Shown here one piece after another: positions 35,679 through 48,537 of a stretch of 64,000 nucleotides of DNA; position 1 is the first letter of the stretch; every line of letters begins with the position of its first letter. The notes below the pieces were generated by a model. It was not told the origin of the DNA. It searched no databases and saw only the letters and a program-made list of their open reading frames with translations. The position numbers and the translations under genes are program-made. This DNA is from Pestalotiopsis fici W106-1 (Eukaryota; Ascomycota; Sordariomycetes; Amphisphaeriales; Sporocadaceae): the NCBI RefSeq assembly GCF_000516985.1, contig NW_006917100.1:2221490-2285489 (forward strand), in the 5' to 3' direction.

Positions 35679-36909
35679 TCATACGGGCCCTGTGGGGCCC
35701 ATCCCCTTTCCATAGTCTTTGTCGGGTCTTGCCATGGCCCACCTCAACCTCTCTACATTTTCCTTTAGCTCGTCTCTCTCTTCCTCCATGGATATGAGCT
35801 CTCTCTCGAGGGTGACAATGTGACGTCTCGCCATCTCTAGCACCTCTGCTTTGCTAATCTTGCGATCTCCATCGTCGTCCTCTTCGTCCTCTCCGCCTCG
35901 CATGTATTGCGGCAAGGTGTTTAATAGTGCCTCAAAGTGCGCATTCAGCCGGTTTCGATACTGCTTTTCCACCTGGTTGTGGGAGGCTCGGTTCTTTCGT
36001 TCCTCCTCTGTTGCGGGCGGGTTTAAATGGTTGTTTTTCGAGGCCCTTGATGCTGAGCGTAGTTTTGAACTGGTTGCAGATCTAGTTGTGGTTGGCGGTG
36101 GTGGTGAGAGTGGATATCTCCTCCTTGTCCGCGTCGAAGCCGAGGACTCCATTTGTTTCGAGCTGCGGCGATAGTGATTCGCGTTGCCAGCACCAGCGGC
36201 ATCGAGAAATGGGCTCGCGGCTGCTTCGAACTCGCCATGATATGGGTAGCTGTAGGGGGTGCTATACCCGTGTGACCCCATGCCGCTATCGTGCATCGGG
36301 ATGTCAAACCCGCTGGCTGGAGAATGTGAGAATGAGTTCCGCACAGACGACCATTCTGTATCACTGGGATAGCCTGCAGAGCCGGTGCGCGGCATGGCGA
36401 GACTATCTCCGTAGTGAATTGGAGACGCACCTTGTGGTGCTGGATAAGTCGCCCATGCTTCGGTGGTCACGGGATAATGCGACGAGCTCGTCGCTGTCAC
36501 AGCCGCAATTGTGGTTAGGGACAGAGACGAAGACAGCTCTACCTGTGCAAGTAACATAATTAGCAAGAAATTCCATTTTATCGCTGAACATAACAATCCT
36601 GTAGCATTTTCGACCCGCTTGGGGGACAACGGCGGATGGTGCTCAAGCAAGCTCTCACCGCGGTTGAGTTCAGATGGATGCGGATTTGCGACTCTCGAGA
36701 GATCCGTCGCCTGATTCTAGATGCATCCCCCCATCGGGAGTTTGCTATCCTGACCAATTTTCAAACATAACAAGCTGGCTGCTCCAGCATCCATCAAATG
36801 GTAGCCAAACTAGTCGGCATGCTATTGCGTATGTGAGGAAAGAGAGGGGCTACATTTGACGACTTACCTCTGTGGGCTGATTTGTAGAGTTGCCAATAGC
36901 AAACGTCAT
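35679..36909 (-). CDS. bHLH-leucine-zipper transcription factor with SREBP-type tyrosine
   Basis: Two exons on the minus strand: 36909-36868 (14 codons, MTFAIGNSTNQPTE) and 36542-35679, separated by a 325-bp intron with GTAAGT donor, GCTAAT branch site and CAG acceptor; 301 residues in all. The N-terminal half is Ser/Pro/Tyr-rich and disordered. The basic helix-loop-helix runs from about residue 195 (ASHNQVEKQYRNRLNAHFEAL), has an acidic loop (GGEDEEDDDGD) and continues into a Leu/Met-spaced heptad region. In the basic region the usual ERxR is EKQYR: the tyrosine is the mark of the SREBP/Sre subgroup, which lets the protein bind sterol elements as well as E-boxes. No membrane segments follow, so it is not a full SREBP precursor. 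A longer open frame upstream in exon 2 is intronic. It could regulate the nearby PKS, but 3.2 kb lie between and nothing shows this. Confidence 0.83.
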
Positions 36910-37727
36910 GTTCGCGGGCAGAGAAGGTAAGACGGGTGGTGTGTGTATGTTGACATATAAAGGTGGTCTTTGATTATGTCCTGGAGTGGTGTCACGTCGA
37001 GTCAATTGGTGAATTTGATCGCGATTCTTGAGTAACACCCTTAAGCGTTATGCTTGAGTGGCTCACCACAGTCTTATATTTCTGCAGCTTGGTCCAGCTG
37101 CTTGGCATCGAGGTCCGGGATCAAGGGTGGGTTTCTAGAATGCCCCGTTAAAATCCTCTGGGTTAAAATAACGGCGTCGTTCAGGGCGAAAATAGCCTGG
37201 TCTAAAGATTCATAATCCTTTGATCTATGTATATGCTCGCAGAAACGCCTCGCTTTTGAACTGACGTAGGGCACCATGTACGTATCCAGGCAGACAGAAA
37301 GAAAGGAATGAGCCTAGATGAAAAGAATAAAACCCTAGCGAATTTGGTACGTAGCTATTCGGCCTGCCTAGGATACCCCCAGCCCCTTCCCGCCATTGGG
37401 AAAGCAAGTACATGGTGGTATATAGGGGTCTTTGTACCTTCATGCCGGTGATCTATAAGGTAGGTATCGTTAGGGTCTAGGAGCGGCTATCATTGCGGGA
37501 GAACGATCTCAAGCTAGAGAGGAGAACAGATAGGTTGGTACAGTTATGCTATCTCGCGCTTATTAGCCTCTTCGCTACTAGGGAGGGGAATTCAAACGGG
37601 TCACCCGTTGTTTTAGCGTTCATAACGACGAAAGGACCGTTAGCCTCTCTAGGGTAAGGGTGATCCGTAGGCGGTTTTGTGTGGAAACGTATTCAACGAT
37701 ACGGAATACTACCTAGTTCGCTATACT

Positions 37728-38021
37728 ATGAAGCCTCCTCGCAAGGTCCTGCCCTGGGAGCTATGGGCAAGCATTCAGCTTGGCGCTACAACGTGATTGG
37801 CTGCCACGACTGTCTATGGCCTTGTCGAGAAGGACATTGCAGCGAGCGAGGCAGAGACGGTTGTCTCCGCTTTTTCACTTGCTACCGTCGGCCGGTATTT
37901 CTGCTAGATCTTCTACCTCACCCCGAACGAGGTTGATGATGATTGGCCCACGTGCAAAGGTCCAACGCAGGAATGGGTCTCCCCTTAGGCTGCCCTTGGC
38001 GAGTGGGCGGTCATGACCTAA
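37728..38021 (+). pseudogene. Possible decayed coding fragment with in-frame stops
   Basis: One frame over 97 codons has coding-like composition (MKPPRKVLPWELWASIQLG at its start, later VEKDIAASEAETVVSAF and FYLTPNEVDDDWPTC) but contains three internal stops: TGA, TAG and TAG. Each could derive by one C-to-T change from CGA or CAG. I recognise no family. It may be a remnant of a gene or mobile element, or chance. Confidence 0.25.
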
Positions 38022-38736
38022 TAATCCTGGCTGGCAATAATGCCGCTAACCAGTACTGTGAGTGTACACAGTAGCTTGGTTGACAAGCTTTCCCTGCTTT
38101 TAGTTATGGTCCTGTGCCTGAAGCGCTTGCATAACTTGACATTGGTAATAAGTTCGCAGACGGAGCGTAGGAACGAATGGTAGTAATAAGGCTGAGTCAC
38201 TCTTCCAGGGTGAAATCATCAGACAGGAGACAGCTGGTACTGTCACCACAGCGATAGGGCTGATATGTCAATGTCAACTTTGGGGGCTGGAACGTGGAAA
38301 AGAATAAGTTTCTTACCAAGGGGGGAAACCTTCCTTCTCAGCGGCTCGTCATAGGCACGGCGCAGGTTCGTGGCGTTTCTCGGGAGAGGAAGAAAGCTCT
38401 GTTGCACAAGATGTGTCTTCTGTGTCTCTTTCCACGTGTTTTCTGCGGCACAATGCGGGCTTTGGTCGTGGCTACATCCTTCATCTGATTATGGGGAACA
38501 TGGGCCAGCCCGGTCTGATCAGTCAACCATTTTTCGTTGACTGTGTGAATAATAGTTAGTACGTCGGTGTAAATCTGATGTCCAGTGCATGTGGCCGGCG
38601 ACACCCGTCGTTCCCCTTCCAGTTGGGTCGGCTTCATACTGGGAGTAGGTGAGGCGATGGAAAATATGCGGCGAGCTAAAATGGCAGCGTTATGGTATGG
38701 AGTTATTAGATCAGGTAAAGCTCCGTACTGATAAAC

Positions 38737-38753
38737 TTTTTTTTTTTTTTTTT
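38737..38753. repeat. T17 homopolymer
   Basis: Seventeen consecutive T in the gene-poor stretch. An A16 run lies 230 bp further on (38983-38998), so the two face each other as inverted homopolymers. Confidence 0.7.
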
Positions 38754-41700
38754 CACTAGGTACGCACGTATGGAATTGAACTAATGAAAAACAGCTTTTA
38801 AAACGCCTCCACTACCAGTAAAATTAGCAGGCAAGCACGACGATGGCGGCCCTTCTAACCGCCTCCAGCCCTAGAGCCCCTGCAGCAGGTTGCAACCGCC
38901 CGGAAGCTACATTTAAAACTTGACGACCGAAATACCAGTGGATGATTACGGAGATTCCTTTGTTTCTTTGGACTTGAGGTTTAAAAAAAAAAAAAAAACC
39001 AAAGAACAGCATAAAAAACGGACTGTGAAACCAGAAAGAAAGAAAGAAAAGTGCCGAATGAATACGATTGGTTCCAGGGAAGGGAGGGAAACAGCTGCAT
39101 TGCAGTAGCGAGATGTCAAGACTTGGCAAGAATTTCCGCCTCCAAAGGCAGGAACCATCGTGGTGCACCTCAGTAAAAGGGCGGAGAGATCGTCGTGCTG
39201 GGTGCAGGGAAGGCAAGCGGAGGGGTTTGTAATTCTCCAACCGTCTGCATGCTGGTCCCGGCGGTATGTCGTGTCACAGTGACTGCAGGTGCCCAGCAGT
39301 TGGGTCTTGCCAAGCTGGTATGTACTATGTAGCACTGTAGCTCGTAGAATGCTCAGAGCCGTGTCTTTTCTGTCTGTCTGCAGCATGACATGCCTGTACA
39401 CAGTAGTATACATGGAGAAGAGTAGCTGCAATGCTACCCTGTACCTTGGTACTATGTCAGTAATGTATGTAGGTATGTAGTGTAGCTTCATGTATGGTAC
39501 TTCAACCAGATTTGGTATGTACATATCTTTGGTAACCGACCCGATTCTTCAATTGATGTATCAAGGATGCCTAAACAAGATGCGATAATCCATTGAGACG
39601 CGTTATATCCAGCCATCCCCCCTTCTTCTCTCTCACCTATCCATCCATGACTGATGCAGATTTTCGGAAACTGCTTGACCGAGTCAACACCCGGGCAGTT
39701 GCCCAGACAAATAGTCTTTGTCGCTACGTACATTACTGCTTCCAGTGTCCAATGTATCGAGGCAAAATGTCCGGAGCTGCCCCCGAGACCCAAACCAAGC
39801 ACACATTTCAACAACGGAAATGATCCACAATCCGAGCCTAGCTAGCGTGATGGCGCGGGAAGTGGAAGTGTCCCGTTTGACAAGCTCATGGACATTCATC
39901 GGTTCCAGTTTTGCTAGTTTAGCGGTTGACAAGACTGAGAGAAAAAAGACCCTCTACACAGTAGATGGGTTACCCTTGGAAAGGTGACAAAAGTTCCGCT
40001 AGCTTGGCTAGGATTAGATTCCCTGTGCAGATTAGCTAGGTAGGTATGGAGTTACCCAAAGGTGTCTAGACCTGCTACGGAATTACCCTTCTCAGGCAAA
40101 CGGCCATGCATTTCATTGCATTCATCGTGATCTTGTGGATACGGTATCAAGGACTGGCAATTGCTTAATAGGTACCCTAGTGTCTATTCTTGCTGTCGTT
40201 ATCATGGGCTATTTACCTCGGTTTCATTATTAGCTATACCCTGTTGTTTACTTTCTATGCCTCTTCTGCTTCTCTTGATCTCCTCTACCAGCGAAGCGGG
40301 AAAAAGTTGATGTCGAGTGGATCAAAGGACTAAAATCAGTTGAGTGTGGCAGAACATTCGACGGAATAGATGTATCTAGGTACTCCACAAGAAACTTGTC
40401 CGCCCTCTCTCGGACCGCCAGTTTCGAAAATGGCAATCGGCTCATGCATCTGTGGACTTTGCTACAGACCTACTTTGCCAAGTGGCTACCTGTATCGATG
40501 ATTTGGGAAGAGGGGGTGGTGACCTACACAGTACATAGTACCTACATACGGCTCATCACTACCGCCCCGCAAATCACCTCCCTGTGAGTAATTCCTTCGT
40601 CAAAGTTGCAATCATCAAAGGCGGGGAGATAGAGAACAACCAGTCAGAGTCCATAACGGAGGAGAAAAGACCCGTGCAGGGGGGTTCATGTCACAGACTA
40701 ACAGGTAATGGTGGGTGGTAAATAACTTTGTAAGAATCTGTGTAAGCAGTCTATCTTTAGCCAGGGTCGCACCGCCGACACGTGGGAACGCCTCTTTCTA
40801 TTGATCCCCCATGCTTCTACTATGTACACGTACGATCTCCCCCCAAAGAGCGGGATTGGGTTACATTTCGGTCATCGTGTCATAATGTTGCTGTGGCAGA
40901 TAGAAGTGATTGCGTCCAGGGACTCAGGTAGCAGGCAAGGGTCGTTCGAAAGGACCATTCTGGTATTGGTTGAAATGGGGTTTGGAAACTTTCTGAACTT
41001 TATTTTCTTCTGAGCATCAAGTAATTTTGTCAAGATTATCGCATGGAGCGGTATGAATAATGTGTCGAGTATCCCAGACAATCCATTGGGACATAATCTG
41101 CGGCTTCTAGCATCACTCTGTGCCGTGATTTCAGAGTACGGCCATTCACTCGGCACAGCACCACCTCAATCGCCTGCATCACTTTGAACAACAGGGATTA
41201 TGGATCAGCCCAGCTGTCCTGGCCCGGGAAGTACGTGGCGTGGGTGAAGGAAGGCTTCGGTTGCCAAGGCCAAGGCAAGATCCAACAGCTGAGTGTCAGA
41301 GAAGGATCTAGTCATTTCCCGTCTCCAATCAGTCGGGACAGTTATGGCTGAAGTCGTTATGCAAGATGGACACGGCCCGGGCGCACCACGACCATCATAT
41401 CAAGGCCTCGAGTTCCGTCTCATCAAATGCGGTCAAGCTGAGTAGAGGTAGCCGAGTTGGATATCACCCATGCTCGAAGATGCTATCGTAGACCCCCAAT
41501 TGCTTGCACTAAATGTGTAGGGCTGAGAGACTGCCGTCTTGTTACCGGTCTCCACTGGTCAAGACTCCAGAATTTAAGTGCTGACTGTAACGCTTGACGC
41601 TTCCGCTGGCTAGTTGGGAAATACATACGGCAATGTTTGAGATATGACAAATGGAGACCCAACTTGGCGAATCAAGGTCAACTAGTCACATAAGGCTGAC

Positions 41701-44700
41701 TGGATTTTATACTCCAAACTATCAACATTTGTGTCTATGAATGGTGCCAGGACAAGAGTAGCAACATTTCTCCTCTAGCCGGGCCCCAGAAAGAAGTTCA
41801 TGGTCGCTACGCGTAATGCTCACAAGCTACATCTTTTGATCCTCCAGAAATAAAGGGGGAAGAAAGACCATCACAATACGAAAGGGGTACACGACCAATA
41901 GTGCTCATGAGTGGAGCTTGAATGGCTGTTGTAGTAACTCTTCCTTGCTGAGAGGGGCTATATTCGCCTGATACTGGGCCAGATCCTTCAGGTGGATCAG
42001 CCTTGAGCAAAGACCACACGTTTGTAAATTGCTGATACAATCGTTAGCATAACAATTCCTTTCATCTTGAAATAGCTTATTTGGTCAGTTGTATCATTGG
42101 TTGTCATTCTGAATCGTGCTGCAAGATGATCCGATGATGCTCGGAAAGGCCAAGAGCAACAAGGATGGCAATGATTTTTTTGCCTTGGGAGCGGGCTATT
42201 TGCAATCCATGGATGGCACGATACAGAGTATAGTCCGAAGAATGACTAGCATAAAAATAACGGCTCTAGCAAGGCACGTGTACCAGTAACACTTTCCACA
42301 TTGACTCCATTCCATTGCAGCGTCCCGCAGGGGGCTCGGGACTGTCAATCAGATCATATCATGCTTCTGGGTCTCGATCGTTAGGGTATTTGAAAGTCAC
42401 AGGCTCCGGCCTTGTGGGGGGTTGTCGCGGGATCTCATAGCGGCTGTACGGTTGAAGCAACCGGCAGAGCTACCATGGGAAAAGAAAAAAAAAGAAAAAA
42501 AAAACCTAAACTAAACTGAACCATATGATAACCATGATTGCTCCAACACTGGCGGCGCCATCACGCTTCAGGAGCCCTGTTTCGAGTCATCTCCGGATAT
42601 AAAGGTGGAGTATATCCATGTTAGTGACCTATTCAAGGATGTATTCTTGCATTCAGAAGTGAAGTAGCATGATTGGGGAAGCGTCACACAAGCCGGAGTG
42701 AGGCAAGAACCTCGAGCTTGTCGAGAAATACTAGTAGATATGCAAGATAGCTCCTGGATATACCTACCCACCAGTATAGTCACATGCACGGCGCTTAAGC
42801 GTGCTGCCGCTTTTGCATGCAGGGTATGGATTCTTTGTTGGTCCACGGCGGCCTACCATGTACACTTTTAATGTACATTCTATTTCAAGCATTTGCCCTG
42901 CTTTCCATCTAATGGATGTAATATTCCAGCCAATGCTTTGAGAAGTACATTGCATTCAAGATGTCTTGACATCTACAGTGTCCCTGCAGTGCTGCGGAGA
43001 ACCCAATCTTCTGGTAACGGGTCCGACAAGAAGAACCCAGATAAAGAATCCTTGGTTCACAGGGCCGAAGGTGTTGAAGACTATCCATTGGTGTTGCCCG
43101 ATTTCATGATTATATATTCACTGCAGAGACGGTTCTAGACAACGTGACACAGTAGTCTGAGCACATACCAAGGTTGGCGGTGTCATATTTTTTCTCCGCT
43201 ACTTCAACTCCCCGAACACACCCAGCACAATGAGACTACGAGTGGGTTGAAGCGGTGATTGTATAATCAGATTATTTTTAGAAATCATGACTGCATTGTG
43301 GGACTTTTGGCTTTGTCTATTACAGTTTCGTCATAGGTGCAGGAATAGACTTTCGACTTGGCCTGCCATTTTACTGCGGTGCTTGGTGTTGGCGGGACGA
43401 TAGATAAGTACCCAGAAACCAGGTGTCCAGTCAAACGTTCTCTGCAGACAACCGGCTCGTGGAGAATTAGAATACCTACGATCTTACATTATCATCTATC
43501 GATTCCCAACTGTCCCTGTCTTATTCTGAGCCGGCGTCGATAGAGCCGCTCGGAGACTAAAACACCATCTCGCAGTTTGCTCTATTACGTATTGAATGAA
43601 TCATAACCTATCAACTGTAGTTTACATGCCTCGAAGTCAAGACACACAGGCCGTCTGGCTCTGGTCGTCACAGAATGCAGCAGATGGAAATGTTGAATGT
43701 CAGAGTATGGAATATCTGTAGCGGTTATCTGAAATGCACATGCGGCAACATGAATACCCTAGTAGGTATGCCCCCGATTAGTCGAGTTGAGTAAGATGAA
43801 CTATTGCGCCAAGTAACATTTTCATAGGTGGTGATTCAAGTATTGATTGGTTATGGTACTATCATAAAAGACCGGCGCCAACCTTGAAGGGGTAACACAA
43901 GTAGTGAGTATTTCATAGTAGATTAATGTAGAGCTTGTCACAGTCGTAGACGGGAGTTGGGCATTAGCTCGTCCAACAGGAGACACGATTCTTCGATAAG
44001 AAGCTTGATTCCTCTCTACTTCAGTCACTCAAGTCGCTCTGCGATTCGTAGCAACCAGATTATGCAAACCACGGTGCCTTACTACTCACTGCTGGGGATG
44101 TGATACGTTCTAAGCCAAGACGCTTCTATTGTATGCAGTTGGTTTCATATTAATCCTTCTATCCTGAACTCGGTACCAGCGGGCATAATGGGCGGAAAGC
44201 AGCCACCTTCTGAATTCCCTTCTCGGTATCTAGGGCTTTGCTTGGATACGTAAATGAGACGTTATGCTCGTCCAGCCACATGTCTCAATGCTTGCGCTCA
44301 CCTCACTCTCGACCAGCATCAAAACCTATTCCTTGAACAAGGACCAAGCCACCATTGGTACTGTAAGTCGATCATTGATCAAACCAGGAGCTTGAGTCTT
44401 TGTCTGATCTTGTGCCAAAACTGGATTGAGTTTTTCTAGAGATATGGCCCAATCACCTTTTACCCAGTGAGGGGTGTCATCCACCGCGGGAGGCATTCTT
44501 CTTCCTACAGGATTTGTAAGCCTCAAACTATTGATAGCATCCGTTCTTTCAGACCCCCTTAAATCTTAAAGCATAGAAGAGAATCATGGTTGTAGTGTCA
44601 ACATGCCATCTCGTGGCCCTTTATCACCCACGATGATCCTTGAACTGCAGTCTTCACCTCTGGTCTGATGACAACCATGCAGGTAGGGCACTATAAGACG

Positions 44701-45469
44701 CCGGGTACTACTAAATCACAGAGGTTGAAGGAGGTTGAGTGGCTAAGATATTGGCAGATCGGACCAAAGATTATGATATTTGCAGCCACTTGCCATATAA
44801 TCCAGTTTCAATGCAATGTCTTCAATGAGAACCACTTGCCATGACTTGCTGTTCTTCCATACAACACAAATGTCCGCTGACTTGAGATGCCAAGTCTCTA
44901 CTTCGAAATAATGGAAACGGTGCCACTAATGTTCATCTCAGTAAGACATGTCGGGATCATAGATGATGCAGACCTGGACTATGATAGTAATTCGGAAAAG
45001 GTCTTTGTGCTTTACCTAGGCCTATAGTGGGTTAAAAAATTACATTGGATGCTGAACAAGGTTTCACACGGAGACTTTTATTATCTCAGTCCAATAACCA
45101 CCCTTTCAAAACAAATCGGGAATACACTATTTGTTTGTCTTTGTGTGTTTGAATTATCCGTAAAGCTGAAACTTTCTCACCACAGCGAGCACCTCGTGCC
45201 TTAGAAGAACGCACTCATGATACGATATTGATAACATTATTTTCAAAGTGATGGTAAAGTCACTCAGGTTATGCGAAATGGCTGGCTGGTAAACAGGAAC
45301 CCGCCCTGAGGGTATTATGTAAAACGGAATCATTCCCAACCTAGCCGTTTGTCGCATGGTTTGAAGGGAAATGCATCCGGTGAACTCCTATCCAATGCAT
45401 TGTATGGAAAAATCTATGATGTTTGTGAATTCATTGCATGTGGCCATGCATGCCTTGGGGTCGATGCTT

Positions 45470-47589
45470 TCACCGACCATTCAGCGGTGCGTCCGCCCTG
45501 TCAACCTCATCGGTACTCTCGTGGCTTCGACTGAGTCCAGCTTCAGGATTCGTGTTACGACGGTGCCTCTTGCGGCTGAGGAGACCGCCGAGGGTGTTGC
45601 TTAGACTCCTAGCTCGAGTTCTCAAGCTCTGATTACCCTGATTAGAAGTTTCTCCGTCGGCTGCTGGAAGTTCTTCAGTTGCAGGTCGGATCAGTGGATC
45701 TCCTTCTGGAATCTCTTCAGTGTCACTATACGGGACAAAGAGGCTCGATCGAAAGCCAGGACGCAGGCGACGAATGGATCTCTTGTGGATAAGCACTCCA
45801 TCCTCGTCGCGAAGGAGTCCATCGCCGACAACAGCGCTCACAGTTGATGAAAGCGGTGATGGTGAAATGATCGCATTTGAAAGATGATGACTATGAGGTC
45901 TAGACGAGGAAAAGGACGGCCGAGGAGTTCGTGGCCTTCCTGATGGTGAGGGTGGCGCAATAACTTGAGGAGGCAGAGTTGTGTCGACTGGTAATGGATC
46001 CGTGTTTGTTGAGGTCATGGAATGTATCGTCACGACACTCTCATCGGAGAACGCTGACGGTAACCCCGGATGCGGGTGGTGATCCCATGGGCCGGTGAGC
46101 AATGGAGATGCTTCTGTGGGAGTTCCCTTCACAGTAATTGGAGCCCGGGCACCTGCAGCATCTGGTTTTCTTGGCGACGGCACGCCCGAGTCGTGTTGTA
46201 TAGTTTGAGGCCTTGCAGCAAAACTGACCCGAGAGGAGCGTCGTGAAGACCGCGTGACGGATTGGCGCCTCTCATCGTTGGGTTTGGCTCCCTCACCAGT
46301 GTTTGCTTCCTGGTCCGATAAGCCGATCGTCTCTTCAATACCCTCTTCGTCCGACAAACAATCATCATCGTTATCCTGCCGTGGCCTGCCACTTGTTATC
46401 AGGAATACTGCGAAGAATGTAAGTAGGCAGCCGCCCACAAACTTGATGGCTTGATGGGCATTTGTCCGCTCAAAGTCACGGTATAGGACTGCGCTTCCAA
46501 TGATCACAGACAATGTGAACATGACAAACTGAATTGGAATAACCTGCGTCGAGTCAAATCGCTGGAGTGCCTTATTCACATAGCGCACTTGCATAACGGC
46601 AGTTCCCAGAAGGATCAATAGTAGCACATATGTGACCGGTGTCGTGAAGGCTCTCCAGAGGGTCGATGACAACATGGAGGAGACACCCTTGGTCGAGAGC
46701 GCAGTATAGGCGCCTGCGGCGATGTCAGTTACGTGATCAATCTGCTGTATTCGCACCACTCACCAAATAAACCAACAAGACCGAGGTCAATGAGAATAGT
46801 CCTGTTGCCGTACTTTGGACTCAACCACATGAGCACAACTATTAGCGAAATGGAGACTGCCATGTATATCTCGAATGCCAGGGTCGATATCGCATCCCAA
46901 ACATCATGCGGTTCCAGTTTCGTTTCTTCTTGGTTTGCGCTCAGCACGACAACGACGGCGCCTGCGACAGCAATGACAACACCCCAAAAATCTCTTTTGC
47001 GGAAGATTTCCCCAAAGAATAACGGCGCAATGATACAGTTTGAAACCAGGGCTACCACGCCCAGGGGCGACACAATAGAAGCCGGGGCGAACCCGTAGGC
47101 AAGAAAGTTACCCATCTCGCCGATGGTCATCAGTATCTGGCCTGCCCACCACGAAGGAGACTGTAGATAGTTTGAAGACTTTGCCTCCCTGCTCCGGTCG
47201 CCATTAGACAAGCTCGAGTCTCCAGGCTGGTAAGATTGGGTAAGCGGTTGCGTTTCCGATGCATCGTTGATGTCATCTGTTGCAGAGTTGTTTTGTGTAT
47301 TATTGCTGGCGTGGGAGTTTGTTCCTCCATTGCTGTTGCGCTGCCCGTGTTGGAACCTCCTTTCGGCTTCCCTAGCCTGTTGTCTCGCCTCCAGTTTTTT
47401 CTTATGTAATTGCAAGTGCGTATATCGTTGGACGTTGAGCGCGAGCGCAATGAGGATGTTTCCCACAATAGCCGTGATTATGCCGATCAGTGAACTCCAT
47501 TCCCCCAGATTGCTCCTGTCTTCCTTCCTGTCGCCGGCGACTAGGGTCCAACCCGGATCCAGGTTCTCGAAATCCGGGATTACCGGCAT
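45470..47589 (-). CDS. NIPA-type magnesium transporter (DUF803)
   Basis: Two exons on the minus strand, 47589-46764 and 46713-45470, with a 49-bp intron (GTGAGT..GCAG) that falls inside a membrane helix (LVGLFG/AYTALSTKG), giving 689 residues. About nine membrane helices are visible: one at about residues 33-53, then a cluster from about 150 to 360 including FAPASIVSPLGVVALVSN, the strongly conserved NIPA segment, and RKRDFWGVVIAVAGAVVVVLSA. A hydrophilic insert of about 95 residues (Gln/Asn/Ser-rich) lies between helices 1 and 2, and a disordered Ser/Pro-rich tail of about 290 residues ends the protein. NIPA proteins carry Mg2+ across plasma or endosomal membranes. It is divergent from the WDR70 gene with 948 bp between. 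Confidence 0.88.
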
Positions 47590-48537
47590 TTTAACGTTGA
47601 CGAGCTGCAGGAAAGCTCAGGTGTCGGGGTCGTAAGCAATAGCGGCGCAGCACAGAATATATCGTTGTGATCTGTTGCGCTTTGACAGGTTTGCGATGCT
47701 CGCGAGCAGCACGGATTCCCACTGATGCCGTCAAGGCATGGGCAGTGACGCTGAGCGCCTTGAAGTAGCGGAACAGGTTCGCGAAATCATGTGTCGCGGG
47801 TCAGTTCAAGATACGGCCAGTTAATCGCACGCGGGGCAGCTGAGACAGTGTGTTCGGTAGAGGTTTGTCGCAAGAGCGGAAGCGCCGGGGAAATCGATGA
47901 ATCTGAGATCTAACCAACGATCAGGTGGACAGTAGAAAACATTTAAAAGCAGGGTCAGCAAAGCAACGATTTGAGAGTGCTGTACTTGGGTTGGACGGCG
48001 CCCAGTGTCGTGGGTCGAACCCGTACGTGCGAGTGGATGATGGAGATTTTGTGGCTTGAGCTTTTCATATGCCTAAGACGCGAGGAGTGGACCTGCTGCG
48101 AGGTTCCGTCATAATTCTGCTGGATAGCTGCTGATAGCGCCGTTGATCCCCATGCTTCTTGAATTTTTAGGGGCCTTTCCCCTAATGACCTTTGCCTCTT
48201 CAAGCGCGACGTCAGTGTGAATTGGCGTTGTAATAACTCTCAGCACGTCTCAAGCTTGGCAAGGCAACTGCGACGTCAAATTCTCTGAAAAGCTCGGGCA
48301 GTCTGGAGGTCGACATCACTGCGCAACCTTGCAAAAATATCCTCGACATAACCAGGAAAAATAATACCTAGCTGCCTGTGTTTTTTTTTTCTACACACAT
48401 ACTTGCAGCACGATAGCCAAGTCGCGCTGTGTCCCTCCTCTGCCTCGCTAGGTGCAGCTGATTGCGAGTAACCATCCGCATTATTATCTTCTGCTTCTTT
48501 GAGTTCCACCTACCTTCCAACGTCCCAGCCAGTCGAG
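47590..48537. other. Bidirectional promoter region NIPA/WDR70
   Basis: 948 bp between two divergent housekeeping genes; no coding region. A T10 run lies near 48381-48390. Confidence 0.6.

Larger units (their letters stand above)
36910..45469. other. 8.5-kb gene-poor stretch
   Basis: Read on both strands; no gene with support, only scattered frames of 60-190 codons. The largest (38946-39524 minus) runs through an A16 tract and is spurious. A decayed coding-like segment is listed separately at 37728-38021. Homopolymers occur at 38737-38753 (T17) and 38983-38998 (A16). TAGGTA/GGTACC-like words are frequent. No terminal repeats or transposase frame were recognised. Confidence 0.5.

Noticed and set aside
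38700..39000. T17 and A16 runs as terminal parts of a retrotransposed element
   Set aside because: They are inverted and 230 bp apart, but no target-site duplication or coding sequence is visible between them.
38946..39524. 192-codon frame on the minus strand
   Set aside because: Its end is a run of Phe produced by translating an A16 tract; no domain and no expected composition.
47941..48060. T-arm-like GGGTTCGACCC on the minus strand
   Set aside because: No acceptor, D or anticodon arms can be drawn around it.
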